Made by a program: the position numbers and the translations under genes. 64,000 nt of DNA from Paractinoplanes tereljensis (GTDB taxonomy: Bacteria > Actinomycetota > Actinomycetes > Mycobacteriales > Micromonosporaceae): positions 536,949-600,948 of the forward strand of contig NZ_BOMY01000022.1 of assembly GCF_016862435.1 (NCBI RefSeq), given 5' to 3'. Below are positions 33,704 through 41,293 of the stretch, one piece after another. Within the stretch, counting starts at the first letter, position 1, and the number at the start of each line of letters is the position of its first letter. The notes under the pieces were generated by a model, which saw only the letters and a list, made by a program, of their open reading frames with translations, did no database searches and was not told the origin of the DNA.

Positions 33704-34471
33704 ATGTTGCGAACGATCATTGCCGGCACTGCTGCCGGACTCCTCGCACTATCCCTGTCCGCCTCGCCCGCCCTGGCGATCGCCAATGGCGAGGAGGTGC
33801 CCGACGGTCACTACACGTTCTCGGTGAAGCTGACCATGACCGGCATCCCCACCGCCGACGGCGGCAAACGCAACAGCGGGTGCTCGGGAGCACTCATCTC
33901 GGCCCGCTGGATCATCACGGCCGGGCACTGCTTCCGCGACCAGAACGGCGTCCGGGTGGAACGCCCGGTCGCCGACATCACCACCGCGGACGTGGGCCGC
34001 ACCGACGTCACCGACACTACCCACGGCATCCAGACCACGATCGTCGCGGTGCGCCAGTCACCGACGGCCGACGTGGCGGTGGCCCAGCTGGCCGAGCCGG
34101 TGCGCGGCGTCCGCCCCATCACGCTGGGTAGTAAGGCTCCGCAGATCGGCGCCATCGTCCGGGTAACCGGCTACGGCTCGGTCACCAGCACCAACCCGAC
34201 GCCGGTCACCCACCTGCGGACCGGCCAGCTGAAGGTCGTCGAACTCAGCGACACCGAGGTCGGCCTGAACGGTTACGCTCCGGCGCCGGACACCACCCCA
34301 TGCCCGTACGACTCGGGAGCTCCGTACTTCGTGGAGCGCGCAAAGCAGTGGCCCCGTCTGGTGGCCGTGGTCAGCAACGGCCCGAGCTGCCCGCACACCG
34401 AGATCGAAAGCGGCGCCCGAACCGACAACATCACGGCCTGGATCCGCACCGCGATCCACTCCGGCCACTGA
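33704..34471 (+). CDS. Secreted trypsin-like serine protease
   Basis: This 255-residue S1-family protease has an N-terminal signal peptide (about 1-24, ending ALA) and then IANGEEV, near the usual mature N-terminus. The triad is His in ITAGHC, Asp in TADVAVAQL and Ser in PYDSGAPYF. The last motif differs from the usual GDSGGP, having Tyr and Ala in place of Gly, but the catalytic Ser and Asp are kept. TACGTT lies 7 nt before the ATG with no Shine-Dalgarno, so a leaderless transcript is possible. It is separated from the convergent ATPase gene by 1 bp. Confidence 0.9.
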   Translation: MLRTIIAGTAAGLLALSLSASPALAIANGEEVPDGHYTFSVKLTMTGIPTADGGKRNSGCSGALISARWIITAGHCFRDQNGVRVERPVADITTADVGRTDVTDTTHGIQTTIVAVRQSPTADVAVAQLAEPVRGVRPITLGSKAPQIGAIVRVTGYGSVTSTNPTPVTHLRTGQLKVVELSDTEVGLNGYAPAPDTTPCPYDSGAPYFVERAKQWPRLVAVVSNGPSCPHTEIESGARTDNITAWIRTAIHSGH

Positions 34472-34472
34472 G

Positions 34473-35987
34473 TCACGCACGCCGGTAGAGGTCGGCCAAC
34501 CCGACCAGGACCACGCCATGGTCCTGGTCGGCGGCCGCGACCAGCTCCTCGGTGAAGCCCGCCCCACCGAAACAGACCAGCCGGGCGTCGGCGGCGCCGT
34601 AGCGGTTCTGGGCGGCGAGCAGCGCACGGATCCGGCGCAAACGGTCCAGATGGCCGAGCCCCATCGTCTCCCCCCACTTGGCCTCGCCGAGCGCGATGAG
34701 CGGACGGCGATCGTCGTCGTCCAGGCCGAAGGCCACGACGTCCACCTCGTGCGCGATCCGGTTGGCCGCGTCGTTGACCGTGCCGACGCCGACCACGTTC
34801 GGGTAGTCGCCGAGCAGATCCGGCGGGGCCAGGTGCCGAATCCAGTGCCGGCACACCTGCTCGAAGTGCGGACCGAGGACATTGCCGGCGAATCGTCGCT
34901 GGCTGCGCTGCCACAGCCGGGTCGCGTCCCGGGTGTGCTCGAGGTCGGACCAGATCGGCCGCATGACGGCGTGGTAGAAGGTGACGAGCGGCTCGGCGAT
35001 CCGGAAGGTGGTCCGGTTGTCCTTGAAGACGTCCGGCTCGCGGGCGATCAGCCCGCAGTCCTCCAGGACGGTGAGCGGGTGGGCCAGGTCTCCCGACTTG
35101 CGGCCCAGGTAGGACGCGATGCCGCCGCGTTGCGCGTTGCCGGCCGCGATCGCGGCCAGAACCGAGTGGTAAAGACCGAGATCGTGCAGTTCCGGCTCGT
35201 CGGCGAGCAGATAGCGCGCCTCGCGGAAGAGCGGGCTGGTGGGGGAAAGCACGGTGCGCAGCACCCACGGGTCGAAGTCGTCCGGTCCGGCCGGGCTGTC
35301 GTCCCGGGCGAACTCCCGGCGGTAGGCCGGCGTCCCACCCACGATCGCGTTGACCTTGAGTGCGGTGGCCAGGTCGCCGACCTCCCAGAACTCGGCGGCA
35401 AGCTGGTGATCGAGGGTAGGCACGACCAGTTCGAATCCGGCCCGGCCACGCAACGGAGCGTTACCGCTGAGCAGCTGACCCATGAAAGACATGGCAGAAC
35501 CACAGAGCAGGAGACTGGTACGGCTGGTGTCGCGCTCGGCACGCAACGGCGCCAGGGCGTTCTGAATGATCGACGGGAGCTGCGGGTTGGCCCGCACGAG
35601 GTAGGGGAACTCGTCGATGACCACCGGGATGCGACGGTCACGGCCGAGGGCCAGCAGCGCGTCGATCGCCGAGTGCCAGGTGTCGAAGACGAACGGCGCG
35701 GGTGCGCCCAAGTGGTCGGCGAGAACCGCGCCGAGCCGGTTCAGCGACTCCCGGTCGGTGCCCTCGTCGGCCGCGAAGTAGAAACCCCCGGTTGCCTGGC
35801 AGAGGGCGCGGAGCAGGAAGGTCTTGCCCTGCCTACGGCGACCCGATACGACGCCGAGGGTCGCGCCGGCCGCCGGATCGGTGGCGAACGCGCTGAGAGC
35901 ACGCCACTCGCGATCCCGGTCGAACATCTCCGCCGGCCTGGCCAGGCTCGCCACGGCTACCCTCCTCGTCATAGGTCCAGTTATCAT
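34473..35987 (-). CDS. AAA/STAND-type ATPase with PD-(D/E)XK-like C-terminus (DUF234)
   Basis: This 504-residue protein has Walker A GRRRQGKT at 49-56, Walker B VVIDEF near 122-127, a winged-helix region (about 275-340) and a C-terminal DUF234 segment. In that segment HEVDVVAF (about 413-420) and ALGEAKWG (about 432-439) form an EVD...EAK nuclease-like signature. Related archaeal-type ATPases are widespread and their roles are mostly unknown. The start is ATG at 35987 or 35972; both lie within a 31-bp palindrome, so expression may be tightly controlled. Confidence 0.87.
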   Translation of the reverse strand: MITGPMTRRVAVASLARPAEMFDRDREWRALSAFATDPAAGATLGVVSGRRRQGKTFLLRALCQATGGFYFAADEGTDRESLNRLGAVLADHLGAPAPFVFDTWHSAIDALLALGRDRRIPVVIDEFPYLVRANPQLPSIIQNALAPLRAERDTSRTSLLLCGSAMSFMGQLLSGNAPLRGRAGFELVVPTLDHQLAAEFWEVGDLATALKVNAIVGGTPAYRREFARDDSPAGPDDFDPWVLRTVLSPTSPLFREARYLLADEPELHDLGLYHSVLAAIAAGNAQRGGIASYLGRKSGDLAHPLTVLEDCGLIAREPDVFKDNRTTFRIAEPLVTFYHAVMRPIWSDLEHTRDATRLWQRSQRRFAGNVLGPHFEQVCRHWIRHLAPPDLLGDYPNVVGVGTVNDAANRIAHEVDVVAFGLDDDDRRPLIALGEAKWGETMGLGHLDRLRRIRALLAAQNRYGAADARLVCFGGAGFTEELVAAADQDHGVVLVGLADLYRRA

Positions 35988-36000
35988 AACTCGACCTATG
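35970..36000. promoter_or_regulatory. 31-bp palindrome spanning ATPase start codons
   Basis: CATAGGTC-C-AGTTAT and ATAACT-C-GACCTATG are 15-nt arms that match at 14 of 15 positions around one central base. They overlap both candidate start codons of the ATPase gene and lie 15 bp before the stop of the upstream minus-strand gene. The element could be an autoregulatory operator or an mRNA hairpin that masks translation. Confidence 0.7.
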
Positions 36001-36015
36001 CAAGCTGGCGAAGGG

Positions 36016-36849
36016 TCAAGGGCAGCCGTCGGGGACGTCCAGGGTGTGGTCTGGGCGTAGGTAGCTTTCGGCGGGCTCGGTGCCCTTTCGGGGCTTGGTC
36101 GGGGCGTTGGGGCGGGCCGGGCGTAGCAGGTGGCGGTCGGAGGCGGCGCAGTCCATCCAGTAGTCGTAGGACTTGGACTCGCCTATCGCCATGCCCCAAT
36201 CGACGCCGGCTACCTTGTAGAACTCCCAGCGGATCGTGTCGTGCACGGCGGCCAACGGTGGGTCGCCGGTGTCGAAGGAATACACCCACACGAAGTTGGT
36301 GGTGATCTGCAGGGTGGGCACGTTGTTCGCGACGTACGACCTGTAGGTGACTCGGCCCGAGACTCGGGTGCCGTGCTTCGTGTCGAGTTTCACCGCTGGG
36401 TCCGTCCAGGTGGCCAGGGTTTCGAACTGGCCGTTGCGGAACCAGGCTCGGACGTCGTCGCGCAGCTGCGTGATGAGCAGGGCCAGGAACGGTTCCGGGT
36501 CGTGCCGCACCAGCATCCGCTGGTCGAGCCGGGCTGCGACCAGGCCGTCGCGCACCCGCTTCAACGCCCAGTCGACCTCGGCCCGGGTGAAGCCGTCGAT
36601 GGCCTTCGCCTTCGGCAGCACGATGCCCGCGGCGCCCTTCGGGAACTTCTCCGCCGGGGTCCCGGCGAACGGGTCACCGGGGCGGCCGGTTTTCGGCGGC
36701 GCGGACGTTTCCACGGTGGTGCCGGCGTTGGCGTTGCGCAGTGTCGGCAGCCAGGGCCGCACCACCGGAACGGCCGCCGCGATCAATGCCGCCGCGATCA
36801 GGGCACTCGCCACGAACATGACATTCCGGGACGCGTTCTGCTGATTCAC
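36016..36849 (-). CDS. Hypothetical exported or membrane-anchored protein
   Basis: This 277-residue protein of no recognised family has an N-terminal hydrophobic segment (about 12-32, FVASALIAAALIAAAVPVV) that acts as signal or anchor. A short Pro/Thr linker and a globular domain with conserved-looking aromatic residues follow (DDVRAWFRNGQFETLATW, NFVWVYSF, SKSYDYWMDCAA). The GTG at 36849 is chosen because GGAGG precedes it by 7 nt; a longer frame upstream is not protein-like. The ATPase gene starts 28 bp downstream on the same strand. Confidence 0.7.
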   Translation of the reverse strand: MNQQNASRNVMFVASALIAAALIAAAVPVVRPWLPTLRNANAGTTVETSAPPKTGRPGDPFAGTPAEKFPKGAAGIVLPKAKAIDGFTRAEVDWALKRVRDGLVAARLDQRMLVRHDPEPFLALLITQLRDDVRAWFRNGQFETLATWTDPAVKLDTKHGTRVSGRVTYRSYVANNVPTLQITTNFVWVYSFDTGDPPLAAVHDTIRWEFYKVAGVDWGMAIGESKSYDYWMDCAASDRHLLRPARPNAPTKPRKGTEPAESYLRPDHTLDVPDGCP

Positions 36850-36860
36850 CAGTGTTCCTC

Positions 36861-36884
36861 CGCTGTTCCTGATCCGGAACAGCG
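36861..36884. promoter_or_regulatory. Inverted repeat before hypothetical exported protein
   Basis: CGCTGTTCC (36861-36869) and GGAACAGCG (36876-36884) are perfect complements with a 6-nt spacer. They touch the GGAGG ribosome binding site of the minus-strand gene starting at 36849, so the element may be an operator or a translation-controlling hairpin. Confidence 0.6.
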
Positions 36885-36996
36885 TTGAACGACTAATCGA
36901 ACGGCCGGCGTAGCGGTCGTTAAGAGCGGACGCCGCTCGAGTGGAATGTAGATCTTTTGACTGACCGTTCGAGTGGGCGGTGGTTGACTCGCTGCC

Positions 36997-38010
36997 ATGC
37001 CCATCAAGCGTTATGGAGTTCTTCGTGCGGCAGTTATAGATCGCCGGATCGAAACGAGCGATACGCCGCATTATCAAATACATTTACGGGCCGCCGGGGT
37101 CGACTATCGGGCCGCGGTCAACGTGCGGTCGCAGCAGCGGCCGCCCGAGCTGCTCTACGTGGGCGTGGACAACTTCGCGCACCCGATCCTGGCGCAGCTG
37201 CGCGGCCTGCCGGACGGGTTCACCGAGCTGGGCGGGCAGGCCGGTGGGCCGGCGCTCGACTACATCCGCAGCAATCTCTTCCAGCGGGAGACGATGCGGC
37301 CGGTGCCGACGGCCGCGCCGGGGCCGGAGAACGATCTCGGCGATTTCCTCGATCATTACGTGCGGCGGGCGCTCGGGAACGCCGAGGCCCGAGCATTCGT
37401 ATTCGGGCAGGCCTGGGGACCGGAACCGACCACCCCCGACAAGGTATTTCATTTCTCGCCCGGTAACGGTGTTCATGACGTGCACATGAACCAGGGAAAC
37501 AGCGGACGATTCGCCGGCGACGACGGGGTCTTCCAGGACGGCGGGCTGCTGCTGCACTTCCCGGACGACACCTGGGTGGCGATCTTCCTGGCCTTCCAGT
37601 CCCAGTCGTTCCACACCGACGACACCACCGGCCACCCGTTGCCGGAGATCCCGTCGCCCGGCCCGGCCCCGACGCCGGGACCCGGCGAGCCCGACCACCT
37701 GGTCCGGATCGTGGGCGCTCTCGCCAACCCGGTCGGCCCGGCCCCCGAGCCCGAGTCGGTCACCCTGCTCAACACCAGCCCGAGCGAGATCGACCTGACC
37801 GACTGGGCCCTGGTCGACCGGGCGGGCAACCGGCACCCGCTGAGCGGTCGGCTCCCGGCCGGCGACACCCTGCGGGTCGGCACGGCACCGCTGCAGCTGG
37901 GCAACCGCGGCGGCACGATCACCCTGCTGGACGCCCGCGGCCTCAAGGTCGACGGCGTCGCCTACACCGCCGACCAGTCAACCCGAGAGGGCTGGACGAT
38001 CACCTTCTAG
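36997..38010 (+). CDS. DUF2278 protein with C-terminal lamin-tail domain
   Basis: This 337-residue protein has an N-terminal DUF2278 domain (about 1-210) with MPIKRYGVL, DNFAHPIL and VHDVHMNQGNSG, followed by a Pro-rich linker (about 215-232) and a lamin-tail domain (about 240-335). The latter shows VTLLNTSPSEIDLTDWALVD and GTITLLDARGLKVDGVAY. There is no signal peptide. DUF2278 has no established function. The ATG lies near TTGACT with no strong ribosome binding site. It is divergent from the hypothetical exported protein gene. Confidence 0.85.
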   Translation: MPIKRYGVLRAAVIDRRIETSDTPHYQIHLRAAGVDYRAAVNVRSQQRPPELLYVGVDNFAHPILAQLRGLPDGFTELGGQAGGPALDYIRSNLFQRETMRPVPTAAPGPENDLGDFLDHYVRRALGNAEARAFVFGQAWGPEPTTPDKVFHFSPGNGVHDVHMNQGNSGRFAGDDGVFQDGGLLLHFPDDTWVAIFLAFQSQSFHTDDTTGHPLPEIPSPGPAPTPGPGEPDHLVRIVGALANPVGPAPEPESVTLLNTSPSEIDLTDWALVDRAGNRHPLSGRLPAGDTLRVGTAPLQLGNRGGTITLLDARGLKVDGVAYTADQSTREGWTITF

Positions 38011-38068
38011 AGGTCGGGCCGGCCCGCCGGCCGCGGGCGCATCCGGGTCGGGCCCGCCCGCTGCGAGG

Positions 38069-38149
38069 GCGCGGCGCGGTTGGGCCGGGCCGCGCGGCGC
38101 GGTTGGGCCGGGCCCGCCCGGGGCGGGCGCGCGGAGCGGTTGGGCCGCC
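38069..38149. repeat. GC-rich 23-bp tandem repeat, two exact and one partial copy
   Basis: Identical 23-nt units lie at 38069-38091 and 38092-38114, each containing GCGGTTGGGCCGGGCC. A diverged partial copy lies at 38129-38149. Between them GCCCGCC-CGG-GGCGGGC can form a strong hairpin. The repeats fill the convergent intergenic region of 245 bp; no gene is visible there. Confidence 0.8.
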
Positions 38150-38209
38150 TGGCGGGACTGAGTGCCACGGGACCTTGGGTGGCGCGTACGGAAAGAAAGA
38201 GCGTAAGAG

Positions 38210-38244
38210 AACGGCCCCGCCGCAAGCGCGACGGGGCCGTTTTT
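38210..38244. terminator. Bidirectional rho-independent terminator
   Basis: AACGGCCCCG (38210-38219) pairs perfectly with 38232-38241 around a 12-nt loop and is followed by TTTTT on the plus strand. It lies between the convergent DUF2278 and MMPL genes and likely ends both transcripts. Confidence 0.85.
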
Positions 38245-38255
38245 CAGCGTGCGGG

Positions 38256-40430
38256 TCAGGCGTTTACCAGGTCTTTTTCGTTGGGGTCCTGGCCGGCCTC
38301 GGCCGCGGCCAGCTGCTTGGTCAGGCCCTCGCCCTCTACGTCTACGTTCGGGAGGATCTTGTCGAGCCAGGTGGGCAGCCACCAGGCCGCCTTGCCGAAC
38401 AGGGACAGCACCGCCGGGACGATGGTCATCCGGACCAGGAAGGCGTCCACCGCTACGCCGAAGGCGAGGGCGAAGCCCAAGGTCTTGATGATCGTGTCGT
38501 CGGCCAGGATGAAGCCGGCGAAGACGCTCATCATGATCAGGGCGGCGGCCGTCACCACGCGCGCGCCGTGGCGCATGCCGCTGATTACCGCGGCGTTCGG
38601 GGCCGCGCCGTGCACGAACTCCTCGCGGGTGCGGGTTACCAGGAAGACCTCGTAGTCCATGGCCAGGCCGAACAGGATGCCGATCAGGAAGATCGGCATG
38701 AGGCTGATGATCGGGCCGGTCGAGGTGACGCCCAGCAAGCCGGCCAGATGGCCTTCCTGGAAGACGAAGACCACGGCGCCGAAGGTCGCGGCCACGCTGA
38801 GCAGGAAGCCGAGCGTTGCCTTGAGCGGCACCAGGATGCTGCGGAAGACCAGCATGAGCAGGATAAGGGCCAAACCGACAACGATTGCCAGGTACGGGAC
38901 CAGAGCCTTGGTGATTTTGTCGGTCACGTCGATGTTGATCGCCGTGGTGCCGGTTACGGCCAGGTCGGCGCCGTCGATGTTGAGGTCGCGGATGGCGGTT
39001 ACCAGGTTCTTGGTGGCCTCGTCCGTGCCGCCGCTGCCGGGGATCACCGTCAGCATCGCGGTGTCGCCGGCCTGGTTCATGGTCGGGCTGGTGACCAGGA
39101 CTACGTCGTCGAGCTTGCCGATGATCGCCTGGGCGTCGGCCGCGGCGGCCTTGGTGGTGTTCTCGACGACCACGATCAGCGGGCCGTTGAAGCCGGCACC
39201 GAAGCCCTCGGCCAGCTGGTCGTAAGCCTTGCGCTGGGTGCTGTCGGGCGCCGCCGTGCTGTCGTCGGGCAGGGCCAGCTGCAGGTTCAGGGCCGGCAGG
39301 GCGACCACGGTGATCGCGCCGAGGGTGAGCACCAGGGCGAGGATCCGGTTCTTCAGGATGAGCCGGGCCCAGCGCTCGCCGAACGGCATCTTGCCGGTCG
39401 GCGGGCGCATCGTGGTGCGGTCCTTCTTCGGGAGCACCTTGCGGCCGGCGAAGCCGAGCAGCGCGGGAGTGAGGGTCAGCGTGATGATCACGGCCATCAG
39501 CACGGTGCCGGCGGCGGCCAGGCCCATCGCGGTCAGGAACGGGATGCCGGTGACCGACAGCGCGGCCAGCGCGATGATCACGGTGAGGCCGGCGAACACG
39601 ACCGCCGAGCCGGCGGTGCCGGTAGCGCGGCCGGCCGCTTCCTCGCCGTCGCGGCCCTGGGCCAGCTCATGCCGGAATCGGGAGACGATGAACAGCGCGT
39701 AGTCGATGCCGACGGCCAGGCCCAGCATGGTGGCCAGGGCGCTGGTCGACGAGGACAGGTCGAAGAAGCCGGTGGCGATCTGGATGCCGCACATGCCCAG
39801 GCCGACGCCGATGGCCGCGGTGAGCAGCGGGAGCCCGGCCGCGATCAGGGCGCCGAACGTGATCACCAGGACGATCGCGGCGATGATGATGCCGATGCCC
39901 TCGGTGGACTGGCTGCTCTCGGCGACAACCGTCGACTCGCCGGAGAACTCGACCTCGATGCCGGCGCTCTCGGCGCTGCGGCCGGCCGCGAACAGGCCGT
40001 CCCGGGCGGCGTCGGTGACCTCGGTGGCGCCGACCGCGTAGCTGACCGTCGCGTAGGCGGTCTGCGCGTCCTCGGAGATCGTCTTGGCGGTGAACGGGTC
40101 GGCCACCGAGACGACCTGCGGGGCCTTCGCGAGCTCGGCGACGGCCTTCTCGATGGCGGCTTTCTGCGCCGTTCCGGTCAGCTTGGCGTCGCCGTCGACG
40201 GTGAAGACGACCTTGGAAGTGGTGCCGTCGGAGCCGGAGCCGAACTTCTCCTCCAGCACGTCGAGCGCGCGGGACGACTCGGTGCCCGGGATCGAGAACG
40301 CGTCGCTGGTCGGCCCGGACAGCGTGGCTGCACCGACCCCGAACAGGGCGAGCACGACCACCCAGAGCAGGGCCACCAAACTGCGGCGGCGGAACGAGAA
40401 CCGGCCCAGCCGGTACAACAAGGTCGCCAC
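38256..40430 (-). CDS. MMPL/RND-family transporter
   Basis: This 724-residue protein has two repeats of one helix, a large extracytoplasmic loop (about 45-175 and 395-515) and then five helices, as in MMPL/HpnN transporters. Family-like motifs include GLAVGIDYALFIVSRFRHEL and FGLAMDYEVFLVTRTREEF. It likely exports lipids or hydrophobic compounds using proton motive force. The GTG at 40430 with GGGGG 7 nt upstream is preferred over an upstream in-frame ATG at 40454. It is divergent from a TetR gene with clear operators between. Confidence 0.93.
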   Translation of the reverse strand: MATLLYRLGRFSFRRRSLVALLWVVVLALFGVGAATLSGPTSDAFSIPGTESSRALDVLEEKFGSGSDGTTSKVVFTVDGDAKLTGTAQKAAIEKAVAELAKAPQVVSVADPFTAKTISEDAQTAYATVSYAVGATEVTDAARDGLFAAGRSAESAGIEVEFSGESTVVAESSQSTEGIGIIIAAIVLVITFGALIAAGLPLLTAAIGVGLGMCGIQIATGFFDLSSSTSALATMLGLAVGIDYALFIVSRFRHELAQGRDGEEAAGRATGTAGSAVVFAGLTVIIALAALSVTGIPFLTAMGLAAAGTVLMAVIITLTLTPALLGFAGRKVLPKKDRTTMRPPTGKMPFGERWARLILKNRILALVLTLGAITVVALPALNLQLALPDDSTAAPDSTQRKAYDQLAEGFGAGFNGPLIVVVENTTKAAAADAQAIIGKLDDVVLVTSPTMNQAGDTAMLTVIPGSGGTDEATKNLVTAIRDLNIDGADLAVTGTTAINIDVTDKITKALVPYLAIVVGLALILLMLVFRSILVPLKATLGFLLSVAATFGAVVFVFQEGHLAGLLGVTSTGPIISLMPIFLIGILFGLAMDYEVFLVTRTREEFVHGAAPNAAVISGMRHGARVVTAAALIMMSVFAGFILADDTIIKTLGFALAFGVAVDAFLVRMTIVPAVLSLFGKAAWWLPTWLDKILPNVDVEGEGLTKQLAAAEAGQDPNEKDLVNA

Positions 40431-40510
40431 GAAAACCCCCAGGCATCTGTTCAAGTGCGGCGCGTCGGTATCTCTTCGGCACCGCCACGGTAGAACTGAG
40501 CCTTGCCATC

Positions 40511-40531
40511 CGGCTAGTAAATAACTAGCCG
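40511..40531. promoter_or_regulatory. Palindromic TetR operator 1 (MMPL/TetR)
   Basis: CGGCTAGT (40511-40518) and ACTAGCCG (40524-40531) are perfect complements with a 5-nt AT-rich spacer, in the 166-bp divergent region. A further half-site GGCTAGT lies at 40558-40564, so the repressor may bind more than once. Confidence 0.72.
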
Positions 40532-40534
40532 GGC

Positions 40535-40553
40535 GGTAAGTATCACACTTACC
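40535..40553. promoter_or_regulatory. Second palindrome (MMPL/TetR)
   Basis: GGTAAGT (40535-40541) and ACTTACC (40547-40553) are perfect complements with a 5-nt spacer, immediately beside operator 1. The half-site differs, so it could serve the same regulator in a relaxed form or a second one. Confidence 0.6.
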
Positions 40554-40596
40554 CTCTGGCTAGTTTTTACGAGGCCGTGTCGATAGCATTACCGAC

Positions 40597-41166
40597 ATGG
40601 CACAGGGGGTGGGCACGCGCCCGCGCGGCGCCGGCCGCGCGCAGCTGCACGAGACGGCGCTGCGCCTGTTCGCTCGCGACGGGGTCGAGGGCACCTCGCT
40701 GCAGTCGATCGCCGACGACATGGGCGTCACCAAGGCCGCGGTCTACTACCACTACCGCAGCAAGGACGACCTGGTGCTGGGGGTGCTGGCGCCACTCTTC
40801 GAGGAACTCGACGCGGTCATCACCCGGGCCGAGGCGCACCGGGGGCGGCAGGCCCGCCTCGACGAGCTGCTCACCGGCATGATCACGCTGATCGTCGACA
40901 ACCACTCGCGATTCGCGGTCTTCGCCGGCGACCCCTACGTCGGGCGGCTGGTGCTGGCCCACCACGACCTGATCCAGTGGTTCCACCGGATCGTGGCGGC
41001 GGTCGGGGCCGAGAGCGACCTGCCGGCCCGCACCGCCCTGCTGATCTTCCTGGGCGGCATGTCGGCGCCCCTCAAGGACCCCGAGATGGCCAGGCTTCGC
41101 CCCGCTGACCAGCGCGATCTCCTGATGGAGTGCGGCCGGAGGCTGCTGCAGGTCCGCCGCCGCTGA
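40597..41166 (+). CDS. TetR-family repressor of MMPL transporter
   Basis: This 189-residue TetR protein has a helix-turn-helix at about 34-56 (TSLQSIADDMGVTKAAVYYH) and a helical ligand domain with FAVFAGDPYVGRLV. TAGCAT lies 7 nt before the ATG and there is no Shine-Dalgarno, so the mRNA is probably leaderless. The CTAG and GTAAGT palindromes upstream are likely its sites, controlling itself and the MMPL gene. The inducer is unknown. Confidence 0.88.
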   Translation: MAQGVGTRPRGAGRAQLHETALRLFARDGVEGTSLQSIADDMGVTKAAVYYHYRSKDDLVLGVLAPLFEELDAVITRAEAHRGRQARLDELLTGMITLIVDNHSRFAVFAGDPYVGRLVLAHHDLIQWFHRIVAAVGAESDLPARTALLIFLGGMSAPLKDPEMARLRPADQRDLLMECGRRLLQVRRR

Positions 41167-41183
41167 CGTTGTGCGGCTCGGCG

Positions 41184-41197
41184 TGTTATCGCTAACA
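41184..41197. promoter_or_regulatory. araBDA operator site 1
   Basis: TGTTATCGCTAACA is the exact reverse complement of the site at 41231-41244, 47 bp away. The form resembles LacI-type arabinose/sugar operators. Two sites in inverted order would allow looping by a tetrameric repressor. Confidence 0.75.
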
Positions 41198-41217
41198 ACT
41201 GGTTGCCGTCAGTGGCG

Positions 41218-41245
41218 TTGACACCTGCTTTGTTAGCGATAACAA
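41218..41245 (+). promoter_or_regulatory. araBDA promoter overlapping operator 2
   Basis: TTGACA (41218-41223) and a -10-like TAACAA (41240-41245) are 16 bp apart. Operator TGTTAGCGATAACA at 41231-41244 covers the spacer and -10, so a bound repressor would block RNA polymerase. Confidence 0.6.
41231..41244. promoter_or_regulatory. araBDA operator site 2
   Basis: TGTTAGCGATAACA matches operator site 1 in the opposite orientation and overlaps the inferred -10 of araB. It differs in sequence from the TTGCAGCGCTGCAA site near the LacI gene at 24.8 kb, so another regulator is expected to act here. Confidence 0.75.
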
Positions 41246-41293
41246 TGCTCGAACAACCCCGCAACGTCCTCACAACGCGGAGGTAACCCCCTC

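Noticed and set aside
38103..40493. A 796-codon open frame opposite the MMPL gene
   Set aside because: It is Gly/Asp/Gln/His-rich repetitive sequence, a strand shadow of a clear transporter.
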